From: Streptomyces hoynatensis
GTDB taxonomy: Bacteria; Actinomycetota; Actinomycetes; Streptomycetales; Streptomycetaceae
Assembly (NCBI RefSeq): GCF_003626535.1
Contig: NZ_RBAL01000009.1
Coordinates: forward strand, 62,001-126,000
DNA: 64,000 nt
Direction: 5' to 3'
Position numbers and translations under genes: made by a program. The notes beneath the pieces are model-generated. The model did not search any database and was not told the origin of the DNA. It saw nothing but the letters and a program-made list of their open reading frames with translations. Of this stretch, positions 54,677 through 63,515 are shown piece after piece. Each line of letters starts with the position of its first letter. Position 1 is the stretch's first letter.

Positions 54677-55830
54677 CCCGTCACGACCTCGCGAGCCTGG
54701 AGCGCCACCTGGCGGCCACCCACGAGGAGGCCGACGCCCTGGTCGACCTGTCCAACGTCCTCCGCGACGAGCGCCTCGGCGGCCACCACCCCCGTTCGCT
54801 GCACCGCCTGCGCCTGGTCCTGGACGCCCTCGCCGACCGGGCCGGCGACCGGGCGGTGCGCGTCCACGCCGTCGCCGACCGCAGCCTGCGCCGGGCCGGC
54901 GGCGCGTTCCCCGGCCCGGCGGAGCCCGCGCTGCTGGCACGCTGGGCCGGCCGCGGCCTGATCGAGGAGGCCGGCGACGCCGACGAGCCCCTGCTGGACC
55001 TCGCCGAGGTCACCGGCCTCCCCGTCATCTCCCGGGACGACTTCCGGGACTTCCGCACCAGCCACCCCTGGATCCAGGGCAACACCACGCAGTTCCTCGC
55101 CCCGGCCCGCGAGGGCGACCGGGTGGTGCTGCGCGAGCGGGACATGGGCATCCGCACCCCGGCGCAGATCTCCCGGAAGATCGAGGAGTCCGACCTCAAG
55201 GCCCACGGTCTGCTCGCCGGACGCCACCGCAGGCCGATGCGGGAGATCGTCACCCGCCACTGGCGCTGCCCCGAACGCGGCTGCGCGCTCTACGACCGCC
55301 GCCGCGGAAGCCAGGTGCGGCTCCCCCTCATGCGGCACGGCGTCCCGGTCTGCGAGCTGCACCGCGCCCCGCTGGCCGACGACGGCCCGCGCACCGGCAT
55401 CGTGCAGCTGAAACTCCTCGTCGACGGCGCCTGCGTACACCGCTTCACCCTCGACGCGGACACCACCGTGGAGATCGGGCGCGCCCCGGACGCCGGCGGC
55501 ATCGCCCTGTACCGGCTGCTCCCGGAGGAACTGGCCCGCCGCGTCAGCCGGCGCCACCTCATCGCCACCGTCACCGGCGGCGACCTCACCCTCCGGAACC
55601 TCAGCAGCCGCGGCACCCGCCTGCTGCGCCCCGGGGCCCCCGGGCCGGTGCCGCTCAGCGCCGACCGCGGCGTCCCGTTCCACGTCAACGACATCGCGGA
55701 ACTCACCCCGGGCGCCGCGCTCACCCGCAGCGCCCGCCGCTACCCGGCGGAGATCGCCGCCGCTTGGCGCCGCTCCGGGGCCAAAGCCCCCGCACGGGGC
55801 CCGGCGCACGCCGACACGGAGTGGCTCTGA
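54673..55830 (+). CDS. NYN/PIN-like ribonuclease with zinc ribbon and FHA domain
   Basis: 385 residues, ATGA overlap with the kinase. Residues about 20-180: EEADALVDLSNVLRDERLGG with Asp/Asn at the active edge, LHRLRLVLDALADRAG and TGLPVISRDDFRDF, the acidic pattern of NYN/Zc3h12a-like RNases. A middle Cys/His part (HWRCPERGCALYDRR...CELH) may be a zinc ribbon. C-terminal FHA: TVEIGRAPDAG, RRVSRRHLIATVTGGDL and LRNLSSRGTRLL show the GR, SRRH and N-S/T-x-G-T residues that bind phosphothreonine. This suggests a kinase-recruited RNA nuclease. A short hairpin (55831-55853) lies between it and the convergent peptidase. Confidence 0.75.
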   Translation: MTRHDLASLERHLAATHEEADALVDLSNVLRDERLGGHHPRSLHRLRLVLDALADRAGDRAVRVHAVADRSLRRAGGAFPGPAEPALLARWAGRGLIEEAGDADEPLLDLAEVTGLPVISRDDFRDFRTSHPWIQGNTTQFLAPAREGDRVVLRERDMGIRTPAQISRKIEESDLKAHGLLAGRHRRPMREIVTRHWRCPERGCALYDRRRGSQVRLPLMRHGVPVCELHRAPLADDGPRTGIVQLKLLVDGACVHRFTLDADTTVEIGRAPDAGGIALYRLLPEELARRVSRRHLIATVTGGDLTLRNLSSRGTRLLRPGAPGPVPLSADRGVPFHVNDIAELTPGAALTRSARRYPAEIAAAWRRSGAKAPARGPAHADTEWL

Positions 55831-55856
55831 GGCCGCCTTCCCGGCCGGCGGCCGTC

Positions 55857-57344
55857 TCACGCGGCGGCGGTGCCGGGATCGCGGGGGCCCGCCTCGCGTT
55901 GGGCGGCGAGCCAGGACTCGACCTCGTGCGGCTCTGTGGGAAGCGCCCCGGTGAGCAGGTGCGCGCCGGTGGCGGTGATCCGGACGTCGTCCTCGATCCG
56001 CACGCCGATGCCCCGCAGTTCCGCGGGCACCAGGTCGTCGTGCGGCTGGAAGTACAGGCCGGGCTCCATGGTCAGCACGTGGTTCTCGCGCAGGACGCCG
56101 CCGGCGTACGCCTCGGGGCGCGAATGCCCGCAGTCGTGCACGTCCAGGCCGAGCATGTGGCCGAATCCGTGCAGCGTCCAGCGGCGGTACGCGAACGACG
56201 CCGGGTCCTGCGCCTCGGCCACGCTGCCCTTGAGGAGGCCGAGGTCGCGCAGGCCCTCGGCCAGCACCCGCGTGCAGACCTCCTGGATCTCCGCGAAGGC
56301 GACGCCGGGCGCCATCGCCGCCAGCCCCGCGGTCCGTGACGCGTGCACCAGCTCGTACACGTCGCGCTGGGCCGGGCTGAACGCCCCGGACACGGGCAGG
56401 ACGCGGGTCACGTCGGCGGTGTAGCCGTGGACGTTCTCGACGCCCGCGTCCAGGAGCAGGACCTGCCCGGGGTCCGCGGTGCCGTCGTTGCGGGACCAGT
56501 GCAGGATCGCCGCGCGGGGGCCGCCGGCCACGACGGAGCTGTAGCCGACGCCGTTGCCCGCGACGCGGGCGCGCCAGCCGAAGACGCCGTCGAGGTACCG
56601 CTCCGGGGTGGGCGCGTCCGGCCGCAGCCGGCGGGCGACGTCCTCGAAGCCGAGGATCGTGGCGTCCACCGCGTCCTGCAGCTGGGCGATCTCCCACTCG
56701 TCCTTCTCCAGCCGCAGTTCGGACAGCACGCTCGCGAGCAGCGCGTCCCGCTCGGCGTTGCCCGCGGTGGCCGGCAGCGTCCCGGGTTCGAGGCCGCCGT
56801 CGATTCCCGGGTGGTAGCCGCGCAGGACCCGCAGCCGCGGGGAATCCGCCACCGCATCGAGCACCGCGGGCAGTTCGTCGAGCGGCCGGGTCTCGATGCC
56901 CAGGATCGCGGACTTCTCCTCGGGCGCGTACCCACGGCCGTACCACATCTCGCCGTTCATGCGGTCCAGGTACCCGGCGCCGGACGCGGCGTCGTACCGG
57001 CGCCGGGTGTACAGGACGGCGTCGTGCCCCGTGGCCACCGGATGCAGCACGAGCACCGAGTCGGGTTCCTGATCGCCGGTCAGCCAGAGGAAGTCGCTTC
57101 CGGCGCGGAAGAGGTACGGCGCTCCGAAGGTGCGCGAGCGGATGGTGCCGGTGGGGACGACCAGCGTGTCCCCGGGGAAGGCCGCGGAGAGCAGGGACCT
57201 GCGCCGGGCGAGGTGCGCGCGGTGGGGCACCGGGGTGAGGTCGGCCCTCTCCGGGCGCCAACCGGTGGCCATGAAGTCCAGGAACTGCCGGGGGACGGCG
57301 CTGTCGTGACTGCCCGACAGCTCCTCGCGTCCGATGTTGGGCAC
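55857..57344 (-). CDS. pepP: Xaa-Pro aminopeptidase P
   Basis: Creatinase-like N-domain, then M24 pita-bread domain. Metal ligands: Asp in VLLLDAGVENVHGYTADVTR (both Asps), His in LHGFGHMLGLDVHDCG, and Glu in VLTMEPGLYFQ and IRIEDDVRI. Removes N-terminal residues preceding proline. GTG at 57344 (VPNIGREELSG) is preferred because AAGGA is six to seven bases upstream; an ATG at 57362 is possible. Length about 495 residues is normal. Confidence 0.93.
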   Translation of the reverse strand: MPNIGREELSGSHDSAVPRQFLDFMATGWRPERADLTPVPHRAHLARRRSLLSAAFPGDTLVVPTGTIRSRTFGAPYLFRAGSDFLWLTGDQEPDSVLVLHPVATGHDAVLYTRRRYDAASGAGYLDRMNGEMWYGRGYAPEEKSAILGIETRPLDELPAVLDAVADSPRLRVLRGYHPGIDGGLEPGTLPATAGNAERDALLASVLSELRLEKDEWEIAQLQDAVDATILGFEDVARRLRPDAPTPERYLDGVFGWRARVAGNGVGYSSVVAGGPRAAILHWSRNDGTADPGQVLLLDAGVENVHGYTADVTRVLPVSGAFSPAQRDVYELVHASRTAGLAAMAPGVAFAEIQEVCTRVLAEGLRDLGLLKGSVAEAQDPASFAYRRWTLHGFGHMLGLDVHDCGHSRPEAYAGGVLRENHVLTMEPGLYFQPHDDLVPAELRGIGVRIEDDVRITATGAHLLTGALPTEPHEVESWLAAQREAGPRDPGTAAA

Positions 57345-57483
57345 CGTGCTTCCTTTCCCCACCGTGGTGGTGTCCTCGCTCGCCGGCCGCGTCCGCGGCC
57401 GGCCGCGCTCGTGCGTCCCGCTCGTACGTCCCGCTCGCGCGCCCGCTCGTGCGCCCGGCCCGGGCGCGAGGCGCGCGCGGCCC

Positions 57484-58464
57484 TCACGGCGGGGGGAGGG
57501 CCGGTTCCTCGCGCCAGGCCACGGAGGACATCCGCCAGCCGGCCGGGGTCCGCAGGAACTGGGTCGTCTTGTGGCCGCCCCCCTCGAACCGCTTTCCGTC
57601 CCGGCGGCCCGAGGTGCGGTAGGTGCTGAGGCGGTGGGCGAGCGATCCGGCGATCTCGGTGCGCTCGCCGGCCTCCCACTCGGAGAACTCCGTCAGGGTG
57701 CCGTCGGTGAGCATCCGCTGCCGCGATGCGATGAACGCGTCCAGATCCATGACCACCGGCTGCTCCCCGGTGTGCGAGACGAGCAGCGCCCCGGGGACGA
57801 ACAGGTCGCGCACGGCCTCGACGTCCGCCCGCCTGCCGCCGGCGTTGGTGAAGGCGGCCAGGAACGCGCCCATCAGCCGGTCGAGTTCGGCCTGGACGCC
57901 GGCCCGGGTCGCGGCCGGGCCCCCGGGCGGCCATTCCCCCGAGAGGACCGACCACACCTCGCTGTCCTGCCGGACGCCCCGGTGGGGATGGCGCTGCCGC
58001 AGCACGCCCTCCCTGGCCATGCCGAGGCGGCGCGCGACGGCGATGCTGCGGGTGTTGCCCGCGGCGGCCCACCACTCGACCCGGCTCATCCCGCGCGCCG
58101 TGAAGGCCCAGTCGATCAGCGCGCGGCAGGCCCGGGTCACCAGTCCCCTGCCCTGCCCGGCCTCCTCCAGCCAGCAGCCGAGCTCGCACACCCCGGTGGC
58201 GGAGTCGAAGCGGGTGAACATGACGCCGCCGACCAGCGTGCCCTCCCGCCATATCCCGTACAGCGCGCCGCCGTCCGCGGCCCGCAGGTCGGCGTATCGC
58301 CTGAGAGTCGCGGTGGCCGAGGCGAGGTCGTGGCTCAGCGACGCCCAGGGAATCCACGGGTCCACCAGCGGGCGGGCCCGGTCGAGGTGCGCGAGGAACT
58401 CCGGCGCCTGCCACGGCTCCAGCGGGCCGAGCCTGGCCTGGTCACCGAGCGCGAGGCTGAGCAC
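57484..58464 (-). CDS. GNAT acetyltransferase-SnoaL-like fusion
   Basis: 326 residues from GTG 58464. Residues 1-175 are a RimJ/RimL-type GNAT: GTLVGGVMFTRFDSATGVCE, GCWLEEAGQGRGLVTRACRA (acetyl-CoA loop Q-G-x-G-L) and NTRSIAVARRLGMAREGVLR. Residues about 195-326 are an NTF2/SnoaL-like domain (AELDRLMGAFLAAFTNAGGR, DLFVPGALLVSHTGE, AHRLSTYRTSGRRDGKRFEG). Most family members have only one of these domains. Divergent from the TetR gene, with a palindromic operator between, so likely its target. Confidence 0.82.
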   Translation of the reverse strand: MLSLALGDQARLGPLEPWQAPEFLAHLDRARPLVDPWIPWASLSHDLASATATLRRYADLRAADGGALYGIWREGTLVGGVMFTRFDSATGVCELGCWLEEAGQGRGLVTRACRALIDWAFTARGMSRVEWWAAAGNTRSIAVARRLGMAREGVLRQRHPHRGVRQDSEVWSVLSGEWPPGGPAATRAGVQAELDRLMGAFLAAFTNAGGRRADVEAVRDLFVPGALLVSHTGEQPVVMDLDAFIASRQRMLTDGTLTEFSEWEAGERTEIAGSLAHRLSTYRTSGRRDGKRFEGGGHKTTQFLRTPAGWRMSSVAWREEPALPPP

Positions 58465-58521
58465 GAGAGATCCGCCCTCCGGGTCGGCGTCCCCGGGAAC
58501 ACGCCTGCGGCGCCCACCCGG

Positions 58522-58545
58522 TACGTAACAAACGTTTGGTATGTA
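58522..58545. promoter_or_regulatory. TetR operator and leaderless promoter
   Basis: A 24-bp imperfect palindrome (58522-58545, 10 of 12 pairs match) with core CAAACGTTTG at 58529-58538, between the divergent genes at 58464 and 58556. A TAAAAT -10-like box (58544-58549) is only six bases before the ATG of the TetR gene. Transcription would start at or near the A of ATG, giving a leaderless mRNA, consistent with the lack of any Shine-Dalgarno there. Confidence 0.65.
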
Positions 58546-58555
58546 AAATAGCAGC

Positions 58556-59188
58556 ATGCCGCCACCCGCACCAGGAGACCGCGAAGCCCGCCGCAAGGAC
58601 GTGTCGGAGGCGGTGTGGCAGGTGCTCGCCGCCAGGGGATTCGGCGGCCTGACCCTGCGCGCCGTCGCCGCCGCCATGGGCGTCTCGACCGGCATGCTGA
58701 CGCACTACTTCCCCTCCAAGCGCGCCCTCGTCACGCACGCGCTCGACCTGCTGGAGGAGAACACCGCGCAGCGCTCCCGCCGGGCGCGCCCCTCCGCCGG
58801 CCTCGGCGGCGCGCGCGCCGTGCTCCTCGACCTCCTGCCGCTGACCCCGGCCGACGCCGGCCGCAGCCGCATCTGGGTCAGTTCCTGGGACCTCTCCCTC
58901 GCCGACGACGCCCTGTCCGCCCAGCAGGCCGACCGCTACACGAGGCTGCGCGCCACCCTCCGCCCCTTCTTCGAGACCGCGCGCGCCCGCGGCGAGATCC
59001 CGGCCGGCGATCCGGAACACCTGGCCGCCGCGGCCGTCGCCTTCGCCCACGGGCTCGTCGTCCAGGCCCTCTTCGCGCCCGGCCGCTTCCCCGAGGAGGT
59101 GCAGATCGCCATGCTGGACGACTTCCTCACCGGGCTCACGCTCCCCCGGCCCCCCGCCGGGGGCGGCGGGCCGTCCCCCGGCCGGTGA
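58556..59188 (+). CDS. TetR/AcrR-family transcriptional regulator
   Basis: 210 residues. N-terminal HTH: VSEAVWQVLAARGFGGLTLR, AVAAAMGVSTGMLTHYFPSK is a standard TetR DNA-binding domain. The C-terminus (LLPLTPADAGRSRIWVSSWD ... LAAAAVAFAHGLVVQALFAP) matches the TetR_C_6/BetI-like ligand domain. Likely represses the divergent GNAT fusion and itself. No Shine-Dalgarno, probably leaderless. A GGGCCC-type hairpin at about 59205-59220 separates it from the convergent CapA gene. Confidence 0.9.
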   Translation: MPPPAPGDREARRKDVSEAVWQVLAARGFGGLTLRAVAAAMGVSTGMLTHYFPSKRALVTHALDLLEENTAQRSRRARPSAGLGGARAVLLDLLPLTPADAGRSRIWVSSWDLSLADDALSAQQADRYTRLRATLRPFFETARARGEIPAGDPEHLAAAAVAFAHGLVVQALFAPGRFPEEVQIAMLDDFLTGLTLPRPPAGGGGPSPGR

Positions 59189-59221
59189 CCCCGCCCCGGG
59201 GCGCGGGCCCGGCCGGGGCCC

Positions 59222-60328
59222 TCACCCGCCGGTGGGCGCCCCCTCGGCGAGGCCCAGCGTGCCGTCGGGTTCCAGGGTCACCTCCACGCCCTCGCTGATC
59301 GCGTCGAGCGTCGCGCGCAGCCAGGCGCGGTCCTGCGCCGGCGCACGCTCCAGGCGCATCCGGCGGGCGCGCAGCGGCACCATGCGCAGCCGGGCCAGCC
59401 GGCCCGTGCCGGCCGCCAGGGAGACGAGGTAGGCGAGGCGGAGGTCGGCGCGGTACTCCTCGTGGCCGCGGATGCCCTCGTAGTCGTCGATGAAGTCCCC
59501 GCAGCCGTAGAGGATCAGCCGGCCGCGGTACACCTCCAGGGGGCGCGGGTGGTGCGAGGAGTGCCCGTGGACCAGGTCGGCCCCGCCGTCCACCAGGGCG
59601 TGGGCGAACCGGATCTGCTCCCTGGGCACCTCGTGGCCCCAGTTGGAGCCCCAGTGCACGGAGACGACGGCGAGGTCGCCGGGGCGCTTGGCCTGCCGTA
59701 CGCGCCCGGCCAGGGCCGCGGCCGCGGCGGCCGTCGGCTCGGGCACACAGGCGACCCCGGCCCCGTCCGCGGTCGCCGCCCAGCCGGGCGGGATGCCGCT
59801 GGACGACATGCCGACGGCGAACACCAGGACGCGGGCCGCGGGCCCCACCGGGACGGCGGCCGGGGCGTGGGCGGCCGCGGCGTCCCGCCCGGCCCCGGCC
59901 GCCCCGAGGCCCGCCCCGGCCAGCGCGTCCAGGGTGTCGGTCAGGCCGCGGCGGCCGAAGTCCAGGACGTGGTTGTTGGCCAGCACGCAGACGTCGGGCC
60001 GGGCCACCGCAAGCGCCGGGAGGTTGGCCGGGTGCATCCGGTAGTGGACGGCCTTGCCAGGGGCGAACTCCCCGCGGCCGGTGATCGAGGTCTCGACGTT
60101 CAGGATGCGGACCTGCGGGGCGGCCCGCTCCAGCACGTCGAGCGCCTCGCCCCAGGGCCAGGTGGGGGCGACCGGCGCGGGAATCGGGCCGCTCGCCCGC
60201 TCCGCCAGCGCCACGTAGGACCGCGCGTCCCGCACGTACTCCTCGCGCAGCCGCGGGTCGCCCGGCCGCGGGAGGATCTGGTCGACGCCACGGCCGAGCA
60301 TCACGTCCCCGGTCAGGAACAGGGTCAC
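59222..60328 (-). CDS. CapA-family metallophosphatase-like protein
   Basis: 368 residues from GTG 60328. LFLTGDVMLGRGVDQILPRP (D in GDVMLGR), VRILNVETSITGRGEF, DVCVLANNHVLDFGRRGLTD (NNH), LAVVSVHWGSNWGHEVPREQ and DLVHGHSSHHPRPLEVYRGR (GHSSHHP) are the metal-binding motifs of the CapA/PgsA family. In Bacillus, CapA takes part in poly-gamma-glutamate capsule export. In Streptomyces the role of isolated copies is unknown. No polyglutamate synthase genes lie nearby. Confidence 0.85.
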   Translation of the reverse strand: MTLFLTGDVMLGRGVDQILPRPGDPRLREEYVRDARSYVALAERASGPIPAPVAPTWPWGEALDVLERAAPQVRILNVETSITGRGEFAPGKAVHYRMHPANLPALAVARPDVCVLANNHVLDFGRRGLTDTLDALAGAGLGAAGAGRDAAAAHAPAAVPVGPAARVLVFAVGMSSSGIPPGWAATADGAGVACVPEPTAAAAAALAGRVRQAKRPGDLAVVSVHWGSNWGHEVPREQIRFAHALVDGGADLVHGHSSHHPRPLEVYRGRLILYGCGDFIDDYEGIRGHEEYRADLRLAYLVSLAAGTGRLARLRMVPLRARRMRLERAPAQDRAWLRATLDAISEGVEVTLEPDGTLGLAEGAPTGG

Positions 60329-60668
60329 GAGGCCGGCGCCCCGCTCCCCGCCGCGGCCGGCCCCGCCGGGCGCCGGGGCGGTCACGCGCCGGGCCGCGGG
60401 CGGACGCGGTGCGCAGGGTCTGCCATCGCCGTGCTCCGCTCGGCCGGACGTGGTGGGTGGGCACGGCCGCACGCCCGGTCGCGGGCGGCGGCCGAGGGCG
60501 GCCGCGAAGGCGCCACACCCCCAGGATGCCCGACATGTCCCCAGGCGTCTTCCGCGGCGGCCCGGGCGGGGCGCCTCGCGGGGGACGGAGGTGACGGGCG
60601 TTCTCCCGTTGTGTGAGCGGGTGATGACGGCGCGGCCGATCGGCGAGTCCGGCTGATTCGCTGACGCC
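60329..60668. other. 340-base gap between divergent genes
   Basis: Lies between the leftward CapA gene and the rightward SGNH lipoprotein gene. No convincing reading frame with Streptomyces codon bias, no strong palindrome. Presumably carries the two promoters; GTTGTGTG near 60609 is the only AT-richer patch. Confidence 0.5.
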
Positions 60669-61559
60669 ATGCAGAGCGACACGCGAAGCGACATATCTGC
60701 CTCACCTGGCCCCCGCGACTCCTCCGGCCGCCGTCGGCCCCGGCCCGGGCCCGCCCGCGCCGCGAACGCCTTCGCCGGCCTCGCCGCCCTCGGCGCCCTG
60801 CTGACCGGGTGCGGCGCGGGCGACTCAGGTGCGGACGGCGCCCCAGGGGCCTCCTCCGCGCCCCCGCCCGCCGGGGAGGAGGCGCTCAGGCTCCTGTGGC
60901 TGGGGGACTCCATCGCCGGGGTGGAGGGCACGGCGCTGCGGGCCGCGCTGACGGCGAGCGGCGTGGACGTCGAGGACGCCTCCTCCGACGGCGGCGGCAC
61001 CGTGGTGGAGGGCGACGCGGCCATCCGCCCGCTCGCCGAGGCGACGTGGCGCGAGCTGGCCGAGGACCTCGCCTCCTTCCGCCCCGACGTGCTCGCCTAT
61101 CAGCTCACCACCTACGACTGGGGCACGCCCGCGCAGCAGCGCGCCTCGTACGAGAGGCTCGCCGGGGCCGCGCGGGAGGCCGGCGCGGACCTGGTCCTCG
61201 TCTCGGCGCCGCCCTTCAGGATCGACGACTTCTACCGGGGGCACGAGAGCGCCCTGGACAGCGCCCCCGCGGCGGCCGAGGAGGTCGCGGAGGCGCACCG
61301 GGAGGCGCGCGGAGCGGCGGGCGGCGCGCGGGTGCGTTTCCTGGACTCCCGGGAGCTGTGGGGCGCCGATGCCGAGGCGGAGCGGGCACAGCGCGCCCCG
61401 GACGGCATCCACTCCTGCCAGCAGGGTTCGGCCGCCTTCGCCGCCTGGTTCGCCGAACGGCTCGGCGAGTGGTACGACTTCGCCCCGGCCGCGCCCGAGG
61501 ACTGGGCGAACGGCTCCTGGACCGGGGACGAGCGGTTCGCCAACCTGGGCTGCGCGTGA
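60669..61559 (+). CDS. SGNH/GDSL-type secreted lipoprotein hydrolase
   Basis: 296 residues. A long basic N-region precedes the hydrophobic core and lipobox (FAGLAALGALLTGCGAG, Cys about 48). SGNH catalytic blocks: LRLLWLGDSIAGVEGT (Ser in GDS) and the final DGIHSCQQGSAAFAAW (Asp-x-x-His). Likely an acyl or acetyl esterase acting outside the membrane. Four-base overlap with an acyltransferase-3 gene: the pair could add and trim acyl groups on a surface glycan. Confidence 0.8.
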   Translation: MQSDTRSDISASPGPRDSSGRRRPRPGPARAANAFAGLAALGALLTGCGAGDSGADGAPGASSAPPPAGEEALRLLWLGDSIAGVEGTALRAALTASGVDVEDASSDGGGTVVEGDAAIRPLAEATWRELAEDLASFRPDVLAYQLTTYDWGTPAQQRASYERLAGAAREAGADLVLVSAPPFRIDDFYRGHESALDSAPAAAEEVAEAHREARGAAGGARVRFLDSRELWGADAEAERAQRAPDGIHSCQQGSAAFAAWFAERLGEWYDFAPAAPEDWANGSWTGDERFANLGCA

Positions 61560-62794
61560 GGGCCGTGACGTCCCGCCCGCGGCGCGCAGGCCGCCGCGCG
61601 CCAGGACCGGCCCACGGGGCCGCCGGCCGGGTCGCCCCGCTGGACGGACTGCGCGGCTGCGCCGTCGCGGGCGTGCTGCTCTTCCACGCCGGGCACCTGA
61701 GCGGCGGCTTCCTCGGCGTCGACCTGTTCTTCGTGCTCTCGGGCTTCCTCATCACCGGCCTGCTGCTGCGCGAGGCCGCGCAGGGCGGCCGGGTCGACCT
61801 GGCCGCGTTCTGGGGGCGCCGGGCCAGGCGCCTGCTGCCGGCGCCGGCCGTCCTCGGCGTCGGCACGCTGCTGCTGGCCTGGGCGTTCGGCTCGCCCGCG
61901 CTGCTTCGCCTCGCGCTGGACGACGCGCCCTGGGCGGCGATCCAGGGCGCGAACTGGCACGACATCGCGGAGCGGATCGGCTACTGGGACGCCTCGGGCA
62001 CCCGGCTGTTCGCCCACCTGTGGAGCCTCGCCGTCGAGTGGCAGTTCTACCTGGTGTGGCCGCCGGTGGTCGCGGCCGCCGCCCGCGGCCGGGGCGGCGA
62101 GCGGCGCGTCGCCGCCCTCGCCGCGGCCGGGGCGACGGCCTCCGCGCTGCTCATGGCGGGCCTGGCCAACCCGGTGGACGGCACGCGGGTGTACGAGGGC
62201 ACCGACACCCGGGCGTTCTCGCTGCTGCTGGGCGCGCTGGCCGCCACGGCGCCGGTTCCGGGCCTGCTCGCGCGGGTGCCCCGGCGGGTCGCGGACGTGG
62301 CCGCCGCGCTGCTGGGGTGCGGGCTGGCCGCCTCGTGGGCGCTGACCGGCGGCCACGGCTCCCCGGGGCTGTTCCGGGGCGGGCTGTTCGCCCACTCGCT
62401 GGCGGCGGCCCTGCTGGTCGCGCTGCTGGCCGCGGCGCCAGGGGGCCGCGCCGGGCGGCTGGTGGGCGCCGCCGTCCCGCGCCGGCTCGGCGCGCTGTCG
62501 TACAGCCTGTACCTGTGGCACTGGCCGGTGTATCTCCTGCTGCCGGACGAGGTGTTCGGGGTCGGCGGCTGGGGGCGTACGGCCCTGGCGATCGGCCTGT
62601 CCCTCGGGGCGGCCGTGCTGTCGAAGACCTGGGTGGAGGACCCGGTGCGCTTCCGCGCGCGGTGGGCGTTCGGCCGCCGGGGGCTGCTCGCGCTGGCCGC
62701 CGCGGCCGCCCTGGCCGCCGGGGTGTGGGCGGCCATACCGCGGCCGCATCCCGGGGCGGGCACGGTGGATGTGACCCGGCTGATGGCATCGTAG
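61556..62794 (+). CDS. Acyltransferase-3 (OafA/YrhL-like) membrane protein
   Basis: 412 residues with about ten transmembrane segments. PLDGLRGCAVAGVLLFHAGH (His of the H-x-x-x family motif), GGFLGVDLFFVLSGFLITGL (R/D motif region), WSLAVEWQFYLVWP and YSLYLWHWPVYLLLP are the hallmarks. Uses acyl donors to O-acylate wall or secreted glycans. The GTG overlaps the SGNH stop. The separate SGNH protein upstream resembles a split version of OafA proteins that have a C-terminal SGNH domain. Confidence 0.9.
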   Translation: MRAVTSRPRRAGRRAPGPAHGAAGRVAPLDGLRGCAVAGVLLFHAGHLSGGFLGVDLFFVLSGFLITGLLLREAAQGGRVDLAAFWGRRARRLLPAPAVLGVGTLLLAWAFGSPALLRLALDDAPWAAIQGANWHDIAERIGYWDASGTRLFAHLWSLAVEWQFYLVWPPVVAAAARGRGGERRVAALAAAGATASALLMAGLANPVDGTRVYEGTDTRAFSLLLGALAATAPVPGLLARVPRRVADVAAALLGCGLAASWALTGGHGSPGLFRGGLFAHSLAAALLVALLAAAPGGRAGRLVGAAVPRRLGALSYSLYLWHWPVYLLLPDEVFGVGGWGRTALAIGLSLGAAVLSKTWVEDPVRFRARWAFGRRGLLALAAAAALAAGVWAAIPRPHPGAGTVDVTRLMAS

Positions 62795-62849
62795 GCAGCG
62801 CGGCGCACCGGCCGCCGCGGGGCGAGGGAGGCGGCGGCAGCCGGGAGAC

Positions 62850-63515
62850 GTGCGGGGAGACCCGAGGGGAGAGGTGCGGGGAGACATGGGGAGAGACCCG
62901 AGGAGCCCGGGCAACCCGGGAAACCCGGGGAACCCGGGGAAGGCGCCGGGCGGCGGGCGGGCGGCGGGGCGCCGGCCGGGGCCGCGGGCCGGCCTGTGCG
63001 CCGTGCTGGCGGCGACCGCGGCGCTGGCCGGCTGTGGGATCTCCGACGCCGGGCCGCGGAACGCGGGGGCGCCGGCCGTGGGCGGGCTGAACCGCGAGGG
63101 CTCCGAGCTGGTGCGGGTGTACTTCCTCACGCCGGACGGGCCCTGGCCCGCCACGCGACCGGCGCCCCCGGGCGCGGGTCCGCAGCAGGCACTGGACGCC
63201 CTGCTGGGCGGGCCGACCGCCCAGGAGCGGGCGCGCGGTCTGGACACCGCGCTGCCGGCGGGCTCCCGGGTCGGCGTGCAGACCTCCGCGGGCACGGTGG
63301 ACCTCCGGCTGCCGTGGACCGTGGCCGAGTTGGCGGGCGCGGCGGTGAGCCAGCTGGTGTGCACGGCCGCCGCGGCGCCGGGGATTCCCGGCGGGAAGCC
63401 GCCGGTGGACGTGGTGGTGCGCGTCCACGAGGCGGGCTTCGAGGGCAGCCCCTGGGAGGTCGGCTGCGACGAGACCGGCACCGTGGTGCCCCGGGGACAC
63501 GCCCCCTCGGGGTAG
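62850..63515 (+). CDS. GerMN-domain lipoprotein
   Basis: Up to 221 residues; ATG 62886 is an alternative start. Repeated PGNPGNPGNPGK stretch before a signal (AGLCAVLAATAALAGCGISD, lipobox LAGC). The domain VRVYFLTPDGPWPATRP, then GPQQALDALLGGPTAQERAR and TVDLRLPWTVAELAGAAVSQ looks like the GerMN fold. In actinobacteria such lipoproteins often sit beside sensor kinases and may feed them a signal. Here a response regulator starts 121 bases downstream. Confidence 0.75.
   Translation: MRGDPRGEVRGDMGRDPRSPGNPGNPGNPGKAPGGGRAAGRRPGPRAGLCAVLAATAALAGCGISDAGPRNAGAPAVGGLNREGSELVRVYFLTPDGPWPATRPAPPGAGPQQALDALLGGPTAQERARGLDTALPAGSRVGVQTSAGTVDLRLPWTVAELAGAAVSQLVCTAAAAPGIPGGKPPVDVVVRVHEAGFEGSPWEVGCDETGTVVPRGHAPSG

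Noticed and set aside
54628..57261. 877-residue leftward frame overlapping the FHA and peptidase genes
   Set aside because: It crosses two well-supported genes in another frame and has only biased composition.
62878..62945. GA-rich tandem-looking stretch (GGGGAGA and CCCGGG repeats), considered as a CRISPR-like or satellite array
   Set aside because: Units are very short, irregular and mostly coding for the N-P-G run before a lipoprotein signal. There are no spacers.
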